Below are positions 43,601-52,737 of a stretch of DNA of 64,000 bases, one piece after another. Under the pieces are notes generated by a model. That model was not told the DNA's origin. It made no database searches and saw only the letters and a program-made list of their open reading frames with translations. The translations under genes were made by a program, and so were the position numbers. Position 1 is the first letter of the stretch. Each line of letters starts with the position of its first letter. The stretch is from the IMG/VR virus record IMGVR_UViG_3300042937_000717, positions 1 to 64,000 of that record, one strand, 5' to 3'. Source of the DNA: a virus.

Positions 43601-46600
43601 CCTGAAGACCTTGGGTTCCTTGAAGACCTTGAGTACCCTGAAGTCCTTGAGTACCTTGAACACCCTGAAGGGCGGCATTTTGAATTGTGGACTTCTTCAG
43701 AGTTCCATCAAGATTATCATAATAAAGAATATAATCATCGGCAGTTGCTGATACTTCAGGTCTATCGGAAATTAAACCTGGTGATACACTTCTAATACTT
43801 GATATTGTAACTCCTGTTCCTAGAGTAGTTGAAGAAAGTACTTCAACTTCATTAATTTTATAAACTTTATTATTTTCTAAATCAAAGTTTTCACTTGATT
43901 TTAATGAATCACTTGAGAAATCATAGGTTAAAGTCTTACGAATATTAGTAGACCCAATACCGATTCCGGCACCATCAAGAAGTAAATTGGTTCCTACTGT
44001 TGTTGCTATGCCTATTTGAGCATCAGCAATCTCTACAATGGTAGAATTAATTGTGGTTGTGGTTCCGTCTACATATAAGTCACCTTTAATTCTTACGACA
44101 CCAGTATCAACACCTACACCAGCAGGGTCAATAATCAGTTCGGAAGGACCAGTAATTGTATTGGTGTTAATGCCAATTCCAGTACCAGAAACTCCTCCAA
44201 TTTGAACGGTTGAGGTATTTTTATTGAACGTAAAGTTAGAAGAAGCTCCAGAAACTCCTGCATCATTAAAAATTACCTCAGTATCAGAACCGGCAATAGG
44301 ACCAATCAGACCCTGAAGACCTTGAGTTCCTTGAGTTCCTTGAGTACCCTGAAGACCCTGAGTTCCTTGAGTACCCTGAAGACCTTGAGTACCTTGTGTA
44401 CCCTGTAGACCTTGAGTACCCTGCTCACCTTGAATTCCTTGAGTTCCTTGAGTTCCTTGAGTACCCTGAAGACCCTGAGTTCCTTGAGTACCCTGAAGAC
44501 CTTGAGTACCTTGTGTACCCTGTAGACCTTGAGTACCCTGCTCACCTTGAATTCCTTGAGTACCTTGAATACCTTGCTGTCCTTGAATACCTTGAGTACC
44601 CTGAAGACCCTGTGTACCTTGAGTACCCTGAAGACCTTGAGTACCTTGAGTACCTTGCGTACCCTGAAGACCCTGAGTTCCCTGCTCACCTTGAATTCCT
44701 TGAGTTCCTTGCGTACCCTGAAGACCCTGAAGACCCTGAGTTCCTTGAGTACCCTGAAGACCTTGGGTTCCTTGAGTACCCTGAAGACCCTGAGTTCCCT
44801 GCTCACCTTGAATTCCTTGAGTTCCTTGCGTACCCTGTAGACCCTGAGTACCCTGCTCACCTTGGATTCCTTGAGTACCTTGCGTACCCTGAAGACCTTG
44901 AGTTCCCTGAGTTCCCTGCTCACCTTGAATTCCTTGAGTTCCTTGCGTACCCTGAAGACCCTGAGTTCCTTGCGTACCCTGAAGACCCTGTGTACCTTGA
45001 GTACCCTGAAGACCTTGAGTACCTTGTGTACCCTGAAGACCCTGAAGACCCTGTGTACCTTGAGTACCCTGAAGACCTTGAGTTCCCTGCTCACCTTGAA
45101 TTCCCTGAGTTCCTTGAGTACCCTGAAGACCCTGTGTACCTTGAGTACCCTGAAGACCTTGAGTACCTTGTGTACCCTGAAGACCTTGAGTTCCCTGCTC
45201 ACCTTGAATTCCCTGAGTTCCTTGAGTACCCTGAAGACCTTGAGTTCCTTGAGTACCCTGAAGACCTTGGGTTCCCTGAGTACCCTGAAGACCTTGAGTT
45301 CCCTGAGTACCCTGAAGACCTTGAGTTCCCTGCTCACCTTGAATTCCCTGAGTTCCTTGAGTACCCTGAAGACCTTGAGTTCCCTGAGTACCCTGAAGAC
45401 CCTGAGTGCCCTGAGTTCCCTGAAGACCCTGAGTGCCCTGAGTTCCCTGAAGACCCTGAGTTCCTTGAGTACCCTGAAGACCCTGAATACCTTGTCTACC
45501 CTGAAGAGCGGCATCCTGAATTGTTGATTTATAAATTTGATCAGTTGTGTTATCATAGATCAAAATCAAATCATCAGAAGTTACACTACTTGTAGATATT
45601 TGACCCTTAATTGCCTGTTTTGTAACAATACCATCAAAGTATGGAGAAGTTACTGTGGTATCAGTAACCTGCATACCACCAGCGGAAAGTCTTACTCCAT
45701 TAGGTACTTGAGTAGAACCAATACCAACACCATAGTTGAATAACCAAGCATCGGTGGTTCCTGCTCCCAAAGTACCACCCTTAATCCACATAATTTGTTT
45801 GTATGTGGATGGAATACTATCAATACCAACGATACTAATGTCAATTAATGGACTTCCTTCCGTAGAAGCAATTGCAATACCACCATGATTTGCGGTTATA
45901 TCGGTAGAAATATCATTATCAAAAGCATCGGTGGTAATACCAAGTATAATATCTTTATCATTAACTTTAAGTTCATTAACAGCAAGGAATGCCGTAGTAC
46001 CACCAACGGTAATGTTCCCACCAACATATAAGTTAGAACCATCAAAGGTTAGGTTATTGGAACCGACAGGATTATTGGAACCATCTTTATAGATAACTTG
46101 GCCTGATGAACCCGCTACTGGACCTTCAATTCCTTGAGTTCCTTGTAATCCTTGAGTACCTTGAGTACCCTGAAGACCTTGGGTTCCTTGAGTTCCTTGA
46201 AGACCCTGAGTACCTTGAGTACCCTGAAGACCTTGGGTTCCTTGAGTTCCCTGAAGACCTTGAGTTCCTTGAGTACCCTGAAGACCTTGAGTTCCTTGAG
46301 TACCCTGAAGACCTTGAGTTCCCTGCTCACCTTGAATTCCCTGAGTTCCTTGAGTACCCTGAAGACCTTGAGTTCCTTGAGTACCCTGAAGACCTTGAGT
46401 ACCCTGCTCACCTTGGATTCCCTGAGTTCCTTGAGTACCCTGAAGACCTTGAGTACCCTGCTCACCTTGGATTCCCTGAGTTCCTTGAGTACCCTGAAGA
46501 CCTTGAGTACCTTGTGTACCCTGTAGACCTTGGGTTCCTTGAGTACCCTGAAGACCTTGAGTACCCTGCTCACCTTGGATTCCCTGAGTTCCTTGAGTAC

Positions 46601-47357
46601 CCTGAAGACCTTGAGTACCTTGAAGACCGGCAGCAAAAGGAGAAACCCAACTAACTCCAGCACCAGTAGAAATTAAAATAGAACCAGCAATACCTACATT
46701 ACCATATACGTCTACTACCGAAGATCCTAATCCAACAGGTCCACTGAAAGTAGATATACCAGAAACATAAAGATTGGTTAAAGAACCACCAGTACCAACT
46801 AATTCACCATTAACATAAAAGTTAGAGGAAGTTACAACACCAGTAAAATATCCATCACCAGTTACCCAGAGTTTTGATGTAGGATTAACAGACCCTACAC
46901 CAATATTTCCCGATACAGTTAGATTATCATCAATATTAGTTCTTCCGCTGTCAGAATTTAATTCTAAATTTCCAGAAGTACTATAAATTAAATTCGCAGC
47001 ACCTACACCAATTTCAATATCATGAGCATCTACACCAGCATTAAATGTACCCTTTCCAAGAAAATTAGCATCTTTCCAACGATTTGCTCCAGAACCAATT
47101 TGAGGAGCTCTACCAATATCATAAACACCATCGCTAGATGGATATAAATTTGAAGAGATTCTTCCAGGAATATTAATTAAATTAGAACTATTAGCACCAA
47201 GATTTGTATTGCCACGAACGTCTAAGTCATACTGGGCATCAAAGACTGTAGAACCAATACCTACACGTCCAATTACTTCTACTACCTGAGTTCCTTCACT
47301 ATAAGAAGATAAACCTACTTGGAGTTTCCTTTGTCTGCCGCTGACGTACTTATCCAT
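37656..47357 (-). CDS. 3233-aa giant collagen-like fibre protein
   Basis: A single 9.7-kb frame. It has an N-terminal head ([20 protein letters not shown] ... [10 protein letters not shown]), then six Gly-X-Gln tracts at about residues 243-411, 617-1019, 1229-1505, 1934-2139, 2292-2466 and 2682-2872. Globular modules of 130-430 residues separate them. Two modules occur twice within the protein, and one of these also occurs in the 1447-aa fibre. After the last tract come [16 protein letters not shown]-type repeats and a C-terminal domain ([22 protein letters not shown] ... [16 protein letters not shown]) known to me from phage fibre tips. The first two tracts contain GIQGEQ units, the only charged residues in the repeats. 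No enzyme motif. Confidence 0.85.
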   Translation of the reverse strand: MDKYVSGRQRKLQVGLSSYSEGTQVVEVIGRVGIGSTVFDAQYDLDVRGNTNLGANSSNLINIPGRISSNLYPSSDGVYDIGRAPQIGSGANRWKDANFLGKGTFNAGVDAHDIEIGVGAANLIYSTSGNLELNSDSGRTNIDDNLTVSGNIGVGSVNPTSKLWVTGDGYFTGVVTSSNFYVNGELVGTGGSLTNLYVSGISTFSGPVGLGSSVVDVYGNVGIAGSILISTGAGVSWVSPFAAGLQGTQGLQGTQGTQGIQGEQGTQGLQGTQGTQGLQGTQGTQGLQGTQGTQGIQGEQGTQGLQGTQGTQGIQGEQGTQGLQGTQGTQGLQGTQGTQGIQGEQGTQGLQGTQGTQGLQGTQGTQGLQGTQGTQGLQGTQGTQGLQGTQGTQGLQGTQGTQGLQGTQGIEGPVAGSSGQVIYKDGSNNPVGSNNLTFDGSNLYVGGNITVGGTTAFLAVNELKVNDKDIILGITTDAFDNDISTDITANHGGIAIASTEGSPLIDISIVGIDSIPSTYKQIMWIKGGTLGAGTTDAWLFNYGVGIGSTQVPNGVRLSAGGMQVTDTTVTSPYFDGIVTKQAIKGQISTSSVTSDDLILIYDNTTDQIYKSTIQDAALQGRQGIQGLQGTQGTQGLQGTQGTQGLQGTQGTQGLQGTQGTQGLQGTQGTQGIQGEQGTQGLQGTQGTQGLQGTQGTQGLQGTQGTQGLQGTQGTQGIQGEQGTQGLQGTQGTQGLQGTQGTQGLQGTQGTQGIQGEQGTQGLQGTQGTQGLQGLQGTQGTQGLQGTQGTQGLQGTQGTQGLQGTQGTQGIQGEQGTQGTQGLQGTQGTQGIQGEQGTQGLQGTQGTQGIQGEQGTQGLQGTQGTQGLQGTQGTQGLQGLQGTQGTQGIQGEQGTQGLQGTQGTQGTQGLQGTQGTQGLQGTQGIQGQQGIQGTQGIQGEQGTQGLQGTQGTQGLQGTQGTQGLQGTQGTQGTQGIQGEQGTQGLQGTQGTQGLQGTQGTQGLQGTQGTQGTQGLQGLIGPIAGSDTEVIFNDAGVSGASSNFTFNKNTSTVQIGGVSGTGIGINTNTITGPSELIIDPAGVGVDTGVVRIKGDLYVDGTTTTINSTIVEIADAQIGIATTVGTNLLLDGAGIGIGSTNIRKTLTYDFSSDSLKSSENFDLENNKVYKINEVEVLSSTTLGTGVTISSIRSVSPGLISDRPEVSATADDYILYYDNLDGTLKKSTIQNAALQGVQGTQGLQGTQGLQGTQGLQGTQGTQGTQGLQGTQGTQGTQGLQGTQGAQGTQGLQGTQGAQGTQGLQGTQGAQGTQGLQGTQGTQGTQGLQGTQGLQGTQGLQGTQGLQGTQGAQGTQGLQGTQGLQGTQGLQGTQGLQGTQGLQGTQGTQGTQGLQGTQGAQGTQGTQGLQGTQGTQGTQGLQGTQGLQGTQGLQGTQGLQGTQGLQGTQGTQGTQGLQGTQGLQGTQGAQGTQGLQGTQGLQGTQGTQGTQGLQGTQGTQGTQGLQGTQGLTGPIAGSNSQVIFNNNNVSAGATNFVYDAVNQRVGIGTTVPTTNLDVNGGIRLRGSLFDKDNEPGAPGQVLASTGSGVDWVAAAAAGAITGITIREEGSVVGTTDSVNSVNFVGPNVTATASGAGATITIADYVSNAGIATNLKGGATGNIPYQSSPDNTVFLANGTSGYVLQSNGVGAAPTWVPAAAAGAITGITIREEGSVVGTPDSVNSINFVSGNLTATATGVGATIALTDTPTFTGLTVNGTTNINSNLNVSGNITVGGTTAFISVNELVVRDKDIILGFTTNALNQDVSTDTTANHGGIAIASTEGTPLVDISVVGIDSIASTYKQIMWIKGGTLGAGTTDAWLFNYGVGIGSTQVPNGVRLAVGGVHITDSQITATRFNGTASNLDINGLPTVTDPQSGDFIALYDVSGTVVGKATIQNAALQGLQGTQGLQGTQGLQGTQGRQGTQGLQGTQGTQGTQGLQGTQGTQGTQGLQGTQGAQGTQGLQGTQGAQGTQGLQGTQGNQGTQGLQGTQGTQGTQGLQGTQGLQGTQGTQGTQGLQGTQGLQGTQGLQGTQGLQGTQGLQGTQGLQGTQGLQGTQGLQGTQGRQGLQGTQGTQGTQGLQGTQGTQGTQGTQGLQGTQGTQGLTGPVAGTDKQVIFNNNNVSAGATNFVYDAVNQSVGIGTVSPGAGIKLDVVGGEIKAGRVDTSNEGGQLSFGRATDNATAWYIDVYGNTSTPNLRFVDVSNAAVRAQIDGSGNFVFESPIELNSTLKDIYNNVGAAGSILVSTGAGVSWTTPFAAGIQGLQGTQGTQGTQGTQGLQGTQGTQGAQGLQGTQGIQGRQGLQGTQGTQGTQGTQGLQGTQGTQGTQGLQGTQGTQGLQGTQGLQGTQGTQGTQGTQGTQGTQGTQGLQGTQGTQGTQGLQGTQGIQGRQGLQGTQGTQGLQGTQGTQGTQGTQGTQGTQGLQGTQGTQGITGPVAGSNTQVIFNDNGVSGASANFTFNKNTSTVQIGGVSGTGIGINTNTITGPAELIIDPAAIGNDTGVVRIKGDLYVDGTQTIINSTTIELADLRVGIATTIGTSLLLDGGGIGIGSANIVKTILWNHTAQALTSSEDWNLASGKSYEINGTSVLNATTLGSGVTDSSLRKVAPQIISDRVELTAPEVQSGDYLLLYDVSDGQLKKATIQNAALQGLQGTQGIQGRQGLQGTQGTQGTQGTQGTQGLQGTQGTQGTQGLQGTQGTQGTQGLQGTQGLQGTQGLQGTQGLQGTQGLQGTQGLQGTQGTQGTQGLQGTQGLQGTQGLQGTQGLQGTQGLQGTQGLQGTQGLQGTQGTQGTQGLQGTQGLQGTQGLQGTQGLQGTQSTQGTQGLQGAQGLQGLQGVQGNNNGGVTVVNDVSTNALRYIVFEDVTSGVSTNVGVSSTKLTFNPSTGNVGVGTTNPANKLQVSGGSILLDNGTSATVNTSAHIGFGTNLVSRIVGRDNNTGLGFLAFLPSGVEAARFNNSGNLGIGTTNPGTSKLSVLGTVGISESGNSTNVGGRTQLSSSGSGFVLNHNDNSPIIFQTLGAERYRWDHTAAALFIGRTSSTGTSSQALQVGSATTALGAYVSGSVGIGTTNPSYKLHVVGSFGATTKSFVVPHPTKPGKTLQYGSLESPYHGIRLTGKGTIENGKCVVKLPDYISAFVKEDGVNIHITNIKHGEVLWVEEIDVANNNFTIQTKRTRGTYEFYWDFTAIRKDVADLEVEI
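38742..39312 (-). repeat. collagen-like tract 6 of the 3233-aa protein
   Basis: [12 protein letters not shown] units, one GIQGRQ and a lone STQ replacing GTQ. Confidence 0.9.
39960..40482 (-). repeat. collagen-like tract 5 of the 3233-aa protein
   Basis: GTQ-rich units, containing two copies of a longer block with GIQGRQGLQ. Confidence 0.9.
40941..41555 (-). repeat. collagen-like tract 4 of the 3233-aa protein
   Basis: GTQGLQ units with GAQ, GNQ and GRQ variants. Confidence 0.9.
42841..43670 (-). repeat. collagen-like tract 3 of the 3233-aa protein
   Basis: GTQGLQ units with several GAQ positions. Long near-identical 18-bp arrays. Confidence 0.9.
44300..45507 (-). repeat. collagen-like tract 2 of the 3233-aa protein, the longest
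   Basis: About 1.2 kb of GTQGLQGTQ units with regularly spaced GIQGEQ and one GIQGQQGIQ block. Confidence 0.9.
46125..46628 (-). repeat. collagen-like tract 1 of the 3233-aa protein
   Basis: GTQGLQ units interspersed with GIQGEQ, the same pattern as tract 2. Confidence 0.9.
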
Positions 47358-47360
47358 TTG

Positions 47361-47708
47361 TTAGTTAAGAGTTTCTAGAATGCTTGCTATGAACTTAATA
47401 TCAGTATTATTACTTGCGGAAAATCTAAGGACATCACTTGATTCCAGAACTAACTTTCCTGCTAACAAATTTGCCGTATCATTTCCAGAGATAGGATAAG
47501 ATAAAATAATTTCAGTTGTAACCGCAATTCCTGTTCTTTTATTGGTTCTTTGATGTGCGAATGAAACTGTTTGTGTTTGTGCTCCAATATTCGTTGCCTG
47601 TGCTAGAAGTACAACTCCAGTATATCCAACTGGAGCAGTATAAATGCCGACATTATTAGTATTACCAACAGTAGTAATCGTCTTGAATACATTAAGTGCT
47701 AATGCCAT
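47361..47708 (-). CDS. small virion structural protein
   Basis: The 115-residue protein (MALALNVFKTITTVGNTNNV, then GIYTAPVGYTGVVLLAQATN, later SSDVLRFSASNNTDIKFIASILE) reads as an all-beta domain with no enzyme motif. It lies between the giant fibre and the 784-aa structural protein, 3 bp from each. This type of small beta protein is usual in cyanophage tail-fibre regions. Possibly a fibre connector. Confidence 0.7.
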   Translation of the reverse strand: MALALNVFKTITTVGNTNNVGIYTAPVGYTGVVLLAQATNIGAQTQTVSFAHQRTNKRTGIAVTTEIILSYPISGNDTANLLAGKLVLESSDVLRFSASNNTDIKFIASILETLN

Positions 47709-47711
47709 TAT

Positions 47712-50066
47712 TTAATCTCCTCCTAGTGCTAGAATAAATGGTGTAATGGTAGAAAATAAACTCTTAGAATAAAATGTACCAGATATAGTACCCGTCTGCT
47801 GATCAATTACAACGCCATCACCAATTCTAAAGTTTCCTGATTGGTCCGTACTCGTGAATACAACCAATCCACCATTACGAACATCGGTCTCATTCTCTTG
47901 AATTGGAACCCCACCTAATGAGGGAAGAGCAGTGTCAATATTTGTACCAGAACCAATATATTCCAAAGAATGCCCTGATGCCAAAATACGACTCTGTTTA
48001 AAAAATGGAACCTGTGTTCCAATTCCAACCTCATAAGGAACATTATCATTTACCGTAATAGTACAAATACCGGCAGAAATTGGAGTAGAACTTAATATTG
48101 AATAATAAGTTGGAACCATTAAAGGAACCGCTACTGCTGTATTTATTCCAACTTCAGGACCGGTTAATGTGACTGTTGGTGTATAAGTATATCCTCTACC
48201 CGTAGAAACCATATCAATTGCAACAACAGTACCATCTTTAACTTCCGCAACTGCCTGTGCAACAACTCCAAAATCAGTTTCTGGATCAGATATAGTAATT
48301 TCCGGAGAAAGAGAATATCCAGATCCACCATTAGTTATTAATATCTTTCCTACTGTATAGTAAAGTTTGTTAAAATATACGACCTGACCATCAAAGGGTC
48401 TTATGACATTAATTTTTGCCGTGCCGCTACCTACATAAGTATGAGGTAATGTAGAAACTCCAACATTACAAGTAAACACCGTACTTGCCATAGACACTTG
48501 TGGAAGTGAAAGGATATTCCCGGCACCAATACTAGTCGTAATAATTCCGACAAGATTATCAATAAAAGACCGAACATCGGCACAAGAAGCAGGACTCGTA
48601 TTACTTCCGGTGAGTGGATCCGCAACAACATTCAAGTCTTTAACTGTTAGATTATTAGTAATTGCCAGTTTCATTAGTTCTCTGGCAGAAGTAAATCCAA
48701 CTATTGTTTGTATCTCTTCTCCAACAAGACCATTATTTAAGGGAAGACCATTTTCTCCAAAATAAGCTTTTGTTGCTTCAATAGAGTTTTCACTTGTAAA
48801 ATCTCTTACATCTAGTGATACGGCATCTACAATATATCCAATATCTCTCTTACACTTATCTGGACTTGGATTTACAAAAGATGGGAATTGTGTGGTTATT
48901 TGATTATAAGAACTATCAATAATTTCTTGTCTATTTGCCCGAATTAAATTATACGAATCAACATATCTTCCCGGAGCAACAGTTTTTGTTTCAAATATAT
49001 ATCCCTTTTTTCCGCTTGGGTATGTAACAATTCCGGGACCAGAAGGGCAACTAAATTCAAGTCCAGAAAGAGAAATACCCATACCAACCGAGAACTTATG
49101 AGCACTATCAGTATAGGCAGTTAAAAGTCCCGTCGTATTATCATAAAGAGCATTTACTATATTTAAAGTTGGTACATTTAAATCAAGAACAAAAGTATCA
49201 GCATTTTCTGCTGCAGCACTTGTGACTATTCCCGTATATTTTTTTGCTCCAACACCATCAGCAACAAGAGCATAGTTTCCAAAAGATGAGTTTGAGTTTG
49301 TAAGATCACAAGCACCACCAGATCCACAATAAACCGCTATGTCATTACAAATTGTAAAGAGAGAAACTAACTGAGCATACCCCCCATTTGTGATTGAAAC
49401 TCCAATTCCACCCTGATTATATTGAGTGAAGGAATCCGTAACCATACTCCTAGTTGGACCTATGGCATCATTACCATCAATTTTCATTCCAATACTATTT
49501 GGAATGAAATTAGTACAGTTACGAATATATGCCGACTGACTTGAAAATCCAATCGTATTTGGATTAAAAGCAAAAACTGCCTTACCAGGATTCAAAGATC
49601 CTGTATAAGACATTTCCGTTACATAATTTCCTTCTGTAACGTGAAATAAATCTTGATTTGAATTTTGTGGAGATATTGATACTTCTCTTAAACTATCTCC
49701 AACAATTGAGACCTGTTTTGACAAAACTAAAGGATTATTTTCTATATAAGATCCAGAAGCAACTCTAATAACGGATCCTTCTGTTGCGATTGAGAGGGCT
49801 GCTCCAACAGTTGCTTTTGCGTCTCCGAGTTTTTTTCCTGTGTTCGTATCGTTTCCGTCTTTTGTGACATATAAAATATTAGTAACTGTTGCACCCGCAC
49901 CGAGTCTAACAACTTCCGTAGAAATTCCAGTCTGCGAAAATCTATCTCTTAAAGTATAGACTTCTGCATCAAACGTATTTAAAGCTAATTCACCTGTTCT
50001 TAAATCAGAAACCGCAGGTCTTTTGCCGGGTACAGCAGACCTTTTAATACGAATCGGAGTTGCCAT
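47712..50066 (-). CDS. 784-aa virion structural protein with beta-helix-like region
   Basis: The N-terminus PIRIKRSAVPGKRPAVSDL, with RTGELALNTFDAEVYTLRDR, is a recurrent virion-attachment module of cyanophage fibres. Residues 67-270 read as a right-handed beta-helix (NILYVTKDGNDTNTGKKLGD, AAL, GSVIRVASGSYIENNPL, VSIVGDSLREVSI, YIRNCTNF). The remainder has structural-looking repeats (GGSGYSLSPEITIS, GRGYTYTPTVTLTG). It is the first gene after the terminator at 50088-50108. Confidence 0.75.
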   Translation of the reverse strand: MATPIRIKRSAVPGKRPAVSDLRTGELALNTFDAEVYTLRDRFSQTGISTEVVRLGAGATVTNILYVTKDGNDTNTGKKLGDAKATVGAALSIATEGSVIRVASGSYIENNPLVLSKQVSIVGDSLREVSISPQNSNQDLFHVTEGNYVTEMSYTGSLNPGKAVFAFNPNTIGFSSQSAYIRNCTNFIPNSIGMKIDGNDAIGPTRSMVTDSFTQYNQGGIGVSITNGGYAQLVSLFTICNDIAVYCGSGGACDLTNSNSSFGNYALVADGVGAKKYTGIVTSAAAENADTFVLDLNVPTLNIVNALYDNTTGLLTAYTDSAHKFSVGMGISLSGLEFSCPSGPGIVTYPSGKKGYIFETKTVAPGRYVDSYNLIRANRQEIIDSSYNQITTQFPSFVNPSPDKCKRDIGYIVDAVSLDVRDFTSENSIEATKAYFGENGLPLNNGLVGEEIQTIVGFTSARELMKLAITNNLTVKDLNVVADPLTGSNTSPASCADVRSFIDNLVGIITTSIGAGNILSLPQVSMASTVFTCNVGVSTLPHTYVGSGTAKINVIRPFDGQVVYFNKLYYTVGKILITNGGSGYSLSPEITISDPETDFGVVAQAVAEVKDGTVVAIDMVSTGRGYTYTPTVTLTGPEVGINTAVAVPLMVPTYYSILSSTPISAGICTITVNDNVPYEVGIGTQVPFFKQSRILASGHSLEYIGSGTNIDTALPSLGGVPIQENETDVRNGGLVVFTSTDQSGNFRIGDGVVIDQQTGTISGTFYSKSLFSTITPFILALGGD

Positions 50067-50087
50067 TTATTACATTCGGTATTTACC

Positions 50088-50108
50088 AAAAAAGCAATAT
50101 ATATTGCC
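50088..50108 (-). terminator. intrinsic terminator after the HNH gene
   Basis: Palindrome GCAATATATATTGC (50094-50107) followed on the minus strand by six U residues. It separates the auxiliary unit from the fibre genes. Confidence 0.6.
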
Positions 50109-50121
50109 TTGATTTATTTAT

Positions 50122-50493
50122 TCAAGAAATATTATTACGTCTTGGGCGATAAGAATATAGATTTGTTGGTGCCTCTGGTTTCATCCATTCTTGTATTTTA
50201 TCAAATCTCTCTTCACTATAAAAATCTTGCTGGACATACCATAGTTTCCAGTGCTCGTGCCCCTTGGATTGATTGCAGGAATGACAACAGGAAATTACAT
50301 TCGTCTTTACATCAAGTCCACCCTTACATTGCGGAATGATGTGGTCCAGCGTGATATTCTCTTCCGAATCACAATAGGCACACTTGTGTTCCCATTGCTC
50401 TTTTATATTTTTCCTCCACATTCGTTTTGCTTCTGCTTTACTGGTCGTTTCTAGATTAAACAGATAGTCCTTAAACGAGTGTAGAGGAACCAT
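50122..50493 (-). CDS. HNH endonuclease
   Basis: From the ATG at 50493 the protein is 123 residues (a TTG at 50505 is possible). The nuclease core is HKCAYCDSEENITLDHIIPQCKGG ... NVISCCHSCNQSKGHE, a standard HNH with two zinc-binding CxxC pairs, the catalytic H of DHIIP and the N/H of the last segment. It could be a homing endonuclease or a packaging-associated nuclease. Next to fibre genes and a late promoter, a mobile HNH is likely. Confidence 0.85.
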   Translation of the reverse strand: MVPLHSFKDYLFNLETTSKAEAKRMWRKNIKEQWEHKCAYCDSEENITLDHIIPQCKGGLDVKTNVISCCHSCNQSKGHEHWKLWYVQQDFYSEERFDKIQEWMKPEAPTNLYSYRPRRNNIS

Positions 50494-50512
50494 AAGTATT
50501 TGCAACTTATGA

Positions 50513-50629
50513 TTATTTATTCTTTGTTCTTATAACTTCTACGAGTTCTTTGAGTGTAATATAAATGTAATGAAACTCATCATAGTAAGTGATGTCAGAG
50601 TCTCTCTCAAAAAAGTTAAGTAGATTCAT
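50513..50629 (-). CDS. 38-aa hypothetical protein
   Basis: The frame MNLLNFFERDSDITYYDEFHY continues IYITLKELVEVIRTKNK. The start overlaps the upstream stop (ATGA), consistent with coupling. Acidic/aromatic, probably a folded helical peptide. Function unknown. Confidence 0.6.
   Translation of the reverse strand: MNLLNFFERDSDITYYDEFHYIYITLKELVEVIRTKNK
50514..50521 (-). promoter_or_regulatory. T4-type late promoter box AATAAATA
   Basis: Minus-strand match 20 bases upstream of the HNH ATG, overlapping the stop of the 38-aa gene. Confidence 0.5.
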
Positions 50630-50946
50630 ACAACAAAAGGTTCTTGTTGTCTTTCTGGTAGTTTGATTTGTGGCAATGGTTCTCCAGGTCCATTGGCACC
50701 AGTTGCAGTTGGAATATCATAAGAACTACCAACACCACCTTGAACTATCTCATTTGTTGGAAGTGCTTTAGGCATTTCTACATCAATTACTTGACCCATC
50801 AGAAACTTATTCCTTGTGATTTGTCGATTATGTGGGTCAAAATCAAACATCAACATTGCATCTGACCACTCGGCACAATCTACAATTTTTCTTCCAGTTC
50901 TTTTATCAATCACTGAAAAATATTCTTCACTATTATACTTTTTCAT
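50626..50946 (-). CDS. hypothetical protein with proline-rich tail
   Basis: The 106-residue protein has an ordered N-terminal half (EEYFSVIDKRTGRKIVDCAEW, MLMFDFDPHNRQITRNKFL) and a Gly/Pro-rich tail (GVGSSYDIPTATGANGPGEPL). No known family. It overlaps both neighbours (13 and 4 bases). Confidence 0.7.
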   Translation of the reverse strand: MKKYNSEEYFSVIDKRTGRKIVDCAEWSDAMLMFDFDPHNRQITRNKFLMGQVIDVEMPKALPTNEIVQGGVGSSYDIPTATGANGPGEPLPQIKLPERQQEPFVV

Positions 50947-51178
50947 TATTTGGTTGCGAAGGTACTACAGGATTGCGATTTACATTCTTAATCACAATAA
51001 AAGCATCGTTTTGATATGTGACAGTACCATAAGGTTTTGCCCATTTTGGATTTGCATCGGGATTTGTTTCAGTGCCAGTTGCGGCAACACCACCGACTTG
51101 TACTACAATCTCATCCGTTGGTTCCCATCCAAGATTTTGAATGGCAACGGCAAGTTGTCCGAGCATTTCGGAACTCAC
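50933..51178 (-). CDS. hypothetical protein with GTG start
   Basis: The GTG at 51178 overlaps the ferredoxin stop (GTGA) and has GGAGGAG five bases upstream, so I take it as the start, giving 81 residues: a leading [20 protein letters not shown]. Conserved-looking [14 protein letters not shown] and [17 protein letters not shown] follow. A small alpha-beta domain. Function unknown. Confidence 0.65.
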   Translation of the reverse strand: MSSEMLGQLAVAIQNLGWEPTDEIVVQVGGVAATGTETNPDANPKWAKPYGTVTYQNDAFIVIKNVNRNPVVPSQPNNEKV

Positions 51179-51465
51179 AGGTTCTCCTCCTGTTCGGTAA
51201 GAATGACACAATCAGACTTGGGATATGCCACACAAAGAAGTGCCCATCCATCTGCCATTTGGTCATCATCAAGGAAAGATTGGTCTTCATTATCAATCTC
51301 ACCAGAGACAACCTTACCGGCACAGGCAGAGCAGGCACCTGCCTTACAAGAGAAAGGAAGATCAATTCCTGCCTCATCTGCTGCTTCTAGAATATATTGG
51401 TCTGCGGGACATTGAATAGTTTGTTCGGTTCCATCGGCGGAACGAAGAGTAACATTAAAAGTCAT
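51175..51465 (-). CDS. petF: plant-type [2Fe-2S] ferredoxin
   Basis: The 96-residue protein has the chloroplast-ferredoxin cluster ligands C40, C45, C48 and C78 ([15 protein letters not shown] ... ALLCVAYP) and the expected [20 protein letters not shown] lead-in. It carries electrons from photosystem I or other reductants. In cyanophages it is thought to feed phage reductases such as bilin-synthesis enzymes, though none is seen in this window. Confidence 0.95.
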   Translation of the reverse strand: MTFNVTLRSADGTEQTIQCPADQYILEAADEAGIDLPFSCKAGACSACAGKVVSGEIDNEDQSFLDDDQMADGWALLCVAYPKSDCVILTEQEENL

Positions 51466-51489
51466 AAAAGTTGTAGTGACTATGAGTAA

Positions 51490-51621
51490 TTATACCACTT
51501 TTTTATCTGTGGTGGAAGTGTTTGTTGGAAAATCCTTACGGTCTTGTACAGGTCTGTAAAGTCCAGGCCAAGTATCTTGAATAATCTCTGCGAGTTTATA
51601 TGGAGTTGTTGAGGATATCAT
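51490..51621 (-). CDS. 43-aa hypothetical protein
   Basis: The frame MISSTTPYKLAEIIQDTWPGLY continues RPVQDRKDFPTNTSTTDKKVV. It starts on the last base of the phosphoesterase stop (ATGA overlap). An N-terminal helix with a disordered tail is the likely fold. Function unknown. Confidence 0.55.
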   Translation of the reverse strand: MISSTTPYKLAEIIQDTWPGLYRPVQDRKDFPTNTSTTDKKVV

Positions 51622-52325
51622 CAGTACTTTTCCAAACAATATACACCGTTCTTTTCTAAGATGGCAGAACAAGTATCCACAAAATCTCCACAACACATAT
51701 AAGTGATTTTGCCAAAATTGCGAATATTTGCCGAATGTATGTGTCCGCAGATTACACCAGAATATTTCTTATCTCTTTGAGCACAATAAGAAGCAATATC
51801 AGTCTCATATTGATTGATATAGTTCTTACCACGCACACTATTCTTCAAAGCATAAACCAAAGAGAAACGGAAGAACCTCTCAAAAAATAAACTGAGTGGT
51901 GTAATGAATTCATATCCTTTATTAAAGATGAGTTGTTTCCAAGACCCAGAAGAATACTCAGAATACTTATCTCCGTGAATACAAAGAAACTTATTTCCCT
52001 TTGAATCCTTGTGCGTATATTCATCAACCATCTTAAAGTTCTTGTGTTCAAAATCAGTATAACGACGAATCATTCCTTCGTGATTTCCAAGAATATAAAC
52101 AATCTCGGTTCCTTTCTTTGCGAGATTGAGAATCTGATGAACACATTCGGTGTGCTCTTTTTTCCAACGAGTATTATATTTTTCCATACAGTAGATGTCT
52201 ATAATATCACCTACCAGAACTAACTTTTTGGTTTTGAGTTCTTTCAGAAACTTGAGAAACTTTTCAGTATTACATCGCGGAGTTCCCAAGTGAACATCAG
52301 ATATGAAGACTGTATCGTAAGTCAT
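51621..52325 (-). CDS. calcineurin-like metallophosphoesterase
   Basis: The 234-residue protein has the standard motif series: D-V-H (ISDVHLGTPR), GD-x-x-D (VLVGDIIDIYC), GNHE (YILGNHEG), H (CIHGDKYSEY) and GHIH (CGHIHSANI). It resembles UDP-2,3-diacylglucosamine hydrolases and related phosphodiesterases. The phage substrate is unknown. ATGA overlap ties it to the 43-aa gene. Confidence 0.9.
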   Translation of the reverse strand: MTYDTVFISDVHLGTPRCNTEKFLKFLKELKTKKLVLVGDIIDIYCMEKYNTRWKKEHTECVHQILNLAKKGTEIVYILGNHEGMIRRYTDFEHKNFKMVDEYTHKDSKGNKFLCIHGDKYSEYSSGSWKQLIFNKGYEFITPLSLFFERFFRFSLVYALKNSVRGKNYINQYETDIASYCAQRDKKYSGVICGHIHSANIRNFGKITYMCCGDFVDTCSAILEKNGVYCLEKY

Positions 52326-52327
52326 AT

Positions 52328-52489
52328 TCAGAATCTTTTTGGAGTGTATTCAATTCCTTCAAGAAGTGTATCTAACATCGCACCATATTCTTTGAATCTT
52401 TTGTCTCCTGCGATAAAGCATCTTTGACGCATCCAAAGAGCATCCGCAAGAAGTTTAATTTGCTCTTCGGAAAGTGATAGGTCTTTCAT
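52328..52489 (-). CDS. 53-aa hypothetical protein
   Basis: The frame MKDLSLSEEQIKLLADALWMR continues with FIAGDKRFKEYGAMLDTLLEG and ends YTPKRF. It reads as a two- or three-helix bundle. It lies 2 bp upstream of the phosphoesterase start. Function unknown. Confidence 0.6.
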   Translation of the reverse strand: MKDLSLSEEQIKLLADALWMRQRCFIAGDKRFKEYGAMLDTLLEGIEYTPKRF

Positions 52490-52514
52490 TAGTAAGAAGT
52501 AACTGTTGTATGTA

Positions 52515-52580
52515 TTATAGCAGAGACATTATGAAAAGGAACAATCCAAATAACTGGAAGAGCAGGAGGATGAGGAGCAT
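52515..52580 (-). CDS. 21-aa hydrophobic micropeptide (possible)
   Basis: The frame MLLILLLFQLFGLFLFIMSLL is a single hydrophobic helix, starting 1 base after the upstream gene's stop. Short TM frames recur in this genome, but this one has no convincing Shine-Dalgarno, so it could be chance. Confidence 0.35.
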   Translation of the reverse strand: MLLILLLFQLFGLFLFIMSLL

Positions 52581-52581
52581 T

Positions 52582-52737
52582 TTATTGGTGCTTTTGTAAG
52601 TATGCAACCAAATCTTTAAGGTAGTCAGATGCTTTATCCCAATCCCCATTAAACCTATCATTAAGTTCTTGATAAATTTTTTCTGCGTTTTCAGGTGCTA
52701 GATTGGTTGCCTCAATAAATCCTTCTTTAGTAATCAT
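52582..52737 (-). CDS. 51-aa hypothetical protein
   Basis: The frame MITKEGFIEATNLAPENAEK continues IYQELNDRFNGDWDKASDYLKDL and ends HQ. Acidic and helical, with a motif pattern like small phage helical-bundle proteins. Overlaps the GIY-YIG gene by 11 bases. Function unknown. Confidence 0.6.
   Translation of the reverse strand: MITKEGFIEATNLAPENAEKIYQELNDRFNGDWDKASDYLKDLVAYLQKHQ

Noticed and set aside
44306-45595. Open frames of about 400 codons on the plus strand and in other minus frames through the collagen tracts (also 42830-43795, 38879-39406, 41003-41617)
   Set aside because: The 9/18-bp repeats contain no stop in several frames, so open frames appear automatically. Their products are LEYPED/STLKTL-type low-complexity strings with no start signals.
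25532-46628. CRISPR-like regular repeats
   Set aside because: The arrays have no unique spacers, are in frame with a long CDS and encode Gly-X-Gln, so they are coding tandem repeats.
50071-50087. GGTAAATACC as a late promoter for the 784-aa gene
   Set aside because: It deviates from NATAAATA at the second position and lies too close to the terminator to judge; I did not call it.
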